From Endozoicomonas sp965198415 (GTDB lineage Bacteria > Pseudomonadota > Gammaproteobacteria > Pseudomonadales > Endozoicomonadaceae), in the NCBI GenBank assembly GCA_965198415.1, contig CBDAPN010000028.1:124001-188000 (forward strand): a stretch of DNA of 64,000 bases, read 5' to 3'. The position numbers were made by a program, and so were the translations under genes. Below, piece by piece: positions 63,609-64,000 of this stretch. A model generated the notes under the pieces. The model did no database searches, had not been told where the DNA came from, and worked only from the letters and a program-made list of their open reading frames with translations. The stretch's first letter is position 1; each line of letters begins with the position of its first letter.

Positions 63609-63998
63609 TCAATTAGACGCTAGGCTAGAGTGAAAAGACAATGTGACTATTGCTTCTGTCTTTACACCTGGGTCTGAGTCGTCCATTACCGACACTACTT
63701 TTTTGGGATCATCAATAACAATCACTTCCGGTTTATCATTGTAAGATAGGAAATACTTAATTAAAGCGGTATAAACTTTTCCTTGTGGGTCATATAATTT
63801 TATAGAAAATTTAGTTGCTGAATACATGCTGTGGCACTTGGATAAATTACCGTCTTTATCAATGTTAAGTGTACTCATATCAATAACCGTTGATTCCGAT
63901 GGTTTAATATAGTATTTATTCAGTGCACACTGATCAGAGGCATAGTCGGGAACTTGTTTTACTTCTACTCCCCTCAATGTCTCATTCACTATTTTCAA
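63609..63998 (-). CDS. Unknown protein, possibly cut by the window edge
   Basis: Not recognised. At least 129 residues read on the minus strand from the window end (TTG at 63998 in the frame) to a stop at 63609. The true start may be outside the window. The visible part is beta-rich and polar with two cysteines (ASDQCALNKYY, LSKCHSMYS), ending SLASN; it might be a secreted or cell-surface protein, but no motif can be named. Confidence 0.5.
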   Translation of the reverse strand: MKIVNETLRGVEVKQVPDYASDQCALNKYYIKPSESTVIDMSTLNIDKDGNLSKCHSMYSATKFSIKLYDPQGKVYTALIKYFLSYNDKPEVIVIDDPKKVVSVMDDSDPGVKTEAIVTLSFHSSLASN

Positions 63999-64000
63999 AT

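Noticed and set aside
1..64000. tRNA, rRNA and CRISPR arrays
   Set aside because: No cloverleaf-like tRNA sequence, rRNA segment or regularly spaced direct repeats were noticed, although a reading by eye can miss a tRNA.

Overview
The window is a 64 kb chromosomal segment of a gammaproteobacterium. Most of the first 43 kb is housekeeping DNA whose gene order matches what I remember of Pseudomonas and its relatives (hisIE-tatABC-rsmE; priA-rpmE-malic enzyme-ponA-pilMNOPQ-aroKB-gltBD-hemE; then retS-like-purD-purH-fis-dusB and prmA-accC-accB-aroQ-dsbD). The last 20 kb is richer in A+T and holds part of a Ysc-like type III secretion system (T3SS), which suggests a host-associated, probably marine, member of the Pseudomonadales/Oceanospirillales (an Endozoicomonas-like bacterium is one guess; the species cannot be fixed from the sequence alone).

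Layout. 1-2.3 kb: end of histidine synthesis and the Tat export operon. 2.3-3.9 kb: an inserted pair of paralogous, glycine-rich unknown genes with a short tatC-derived fragment between them. 4.0-8.5 kb: rsmE, a DUF2059-like secreted protein, priA, rpmE. 8.7-19.6 kb: malic enzyme, PBP1A, the type IV pilus alignment/secretin cluster pilMNOPQ, and aroK-aroB. 20.1-27.3 kb: gltB (broken by a one-base frameshift), gltD, hemE. 27.2-34.2 kb, minus strand: a RetS-like receptor that has lost its phospho-accepting histidine, purD, purH, fis, dusB. 34.6-36 kb: flavohaemoglobin hmp under an excellent NsrR-type operator. 36.2-43.3 kb, minus strand: a DUF3426 zinc-ribbon protein, prmA, accC, accB, aroQ, dsbD, ppa.

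43.6-55.9 kb: T3SS genes in the order unknown 769-aa protein, needle-tip/filament protein (SctA), SycD-type chaperone, SctE, SctB, gatekeeper SctW, class I chaperone, SctI, SctJ, SctK, SctL. The tip-chaperone-translocator order resembles lcrV-lcrH-yopB-yopD (or sseB-sscA-sseC-sseD), and I-J-K-L resembles the ysc operon. The ATPase, export gate, secretin and needle are not in the window, so the system must be completed elsewhere. The standout observation is that all three translocon proteins carry the same roughly 33-residue motif (G-F/Y-S-D-x-Q-I-x-A-L-L-S-L-A, then G-N-S-L-A-x-x-H), once in SctA, once in SctE and about four times in SctB.

56-64 kb: an aromatic amino-acid permease, a possible effector, a short-chain dehydrogenase, a small membrane protein, an orphan Hpt protein, a DUF1631-like protein and three small unknown genes, the last cut by the window edge. 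A family of 70-130 bp elements with terminal inverted repeats is scattered between genes. No tRNA, rRNA, CRISPR array or intact insertion sequence was seen.
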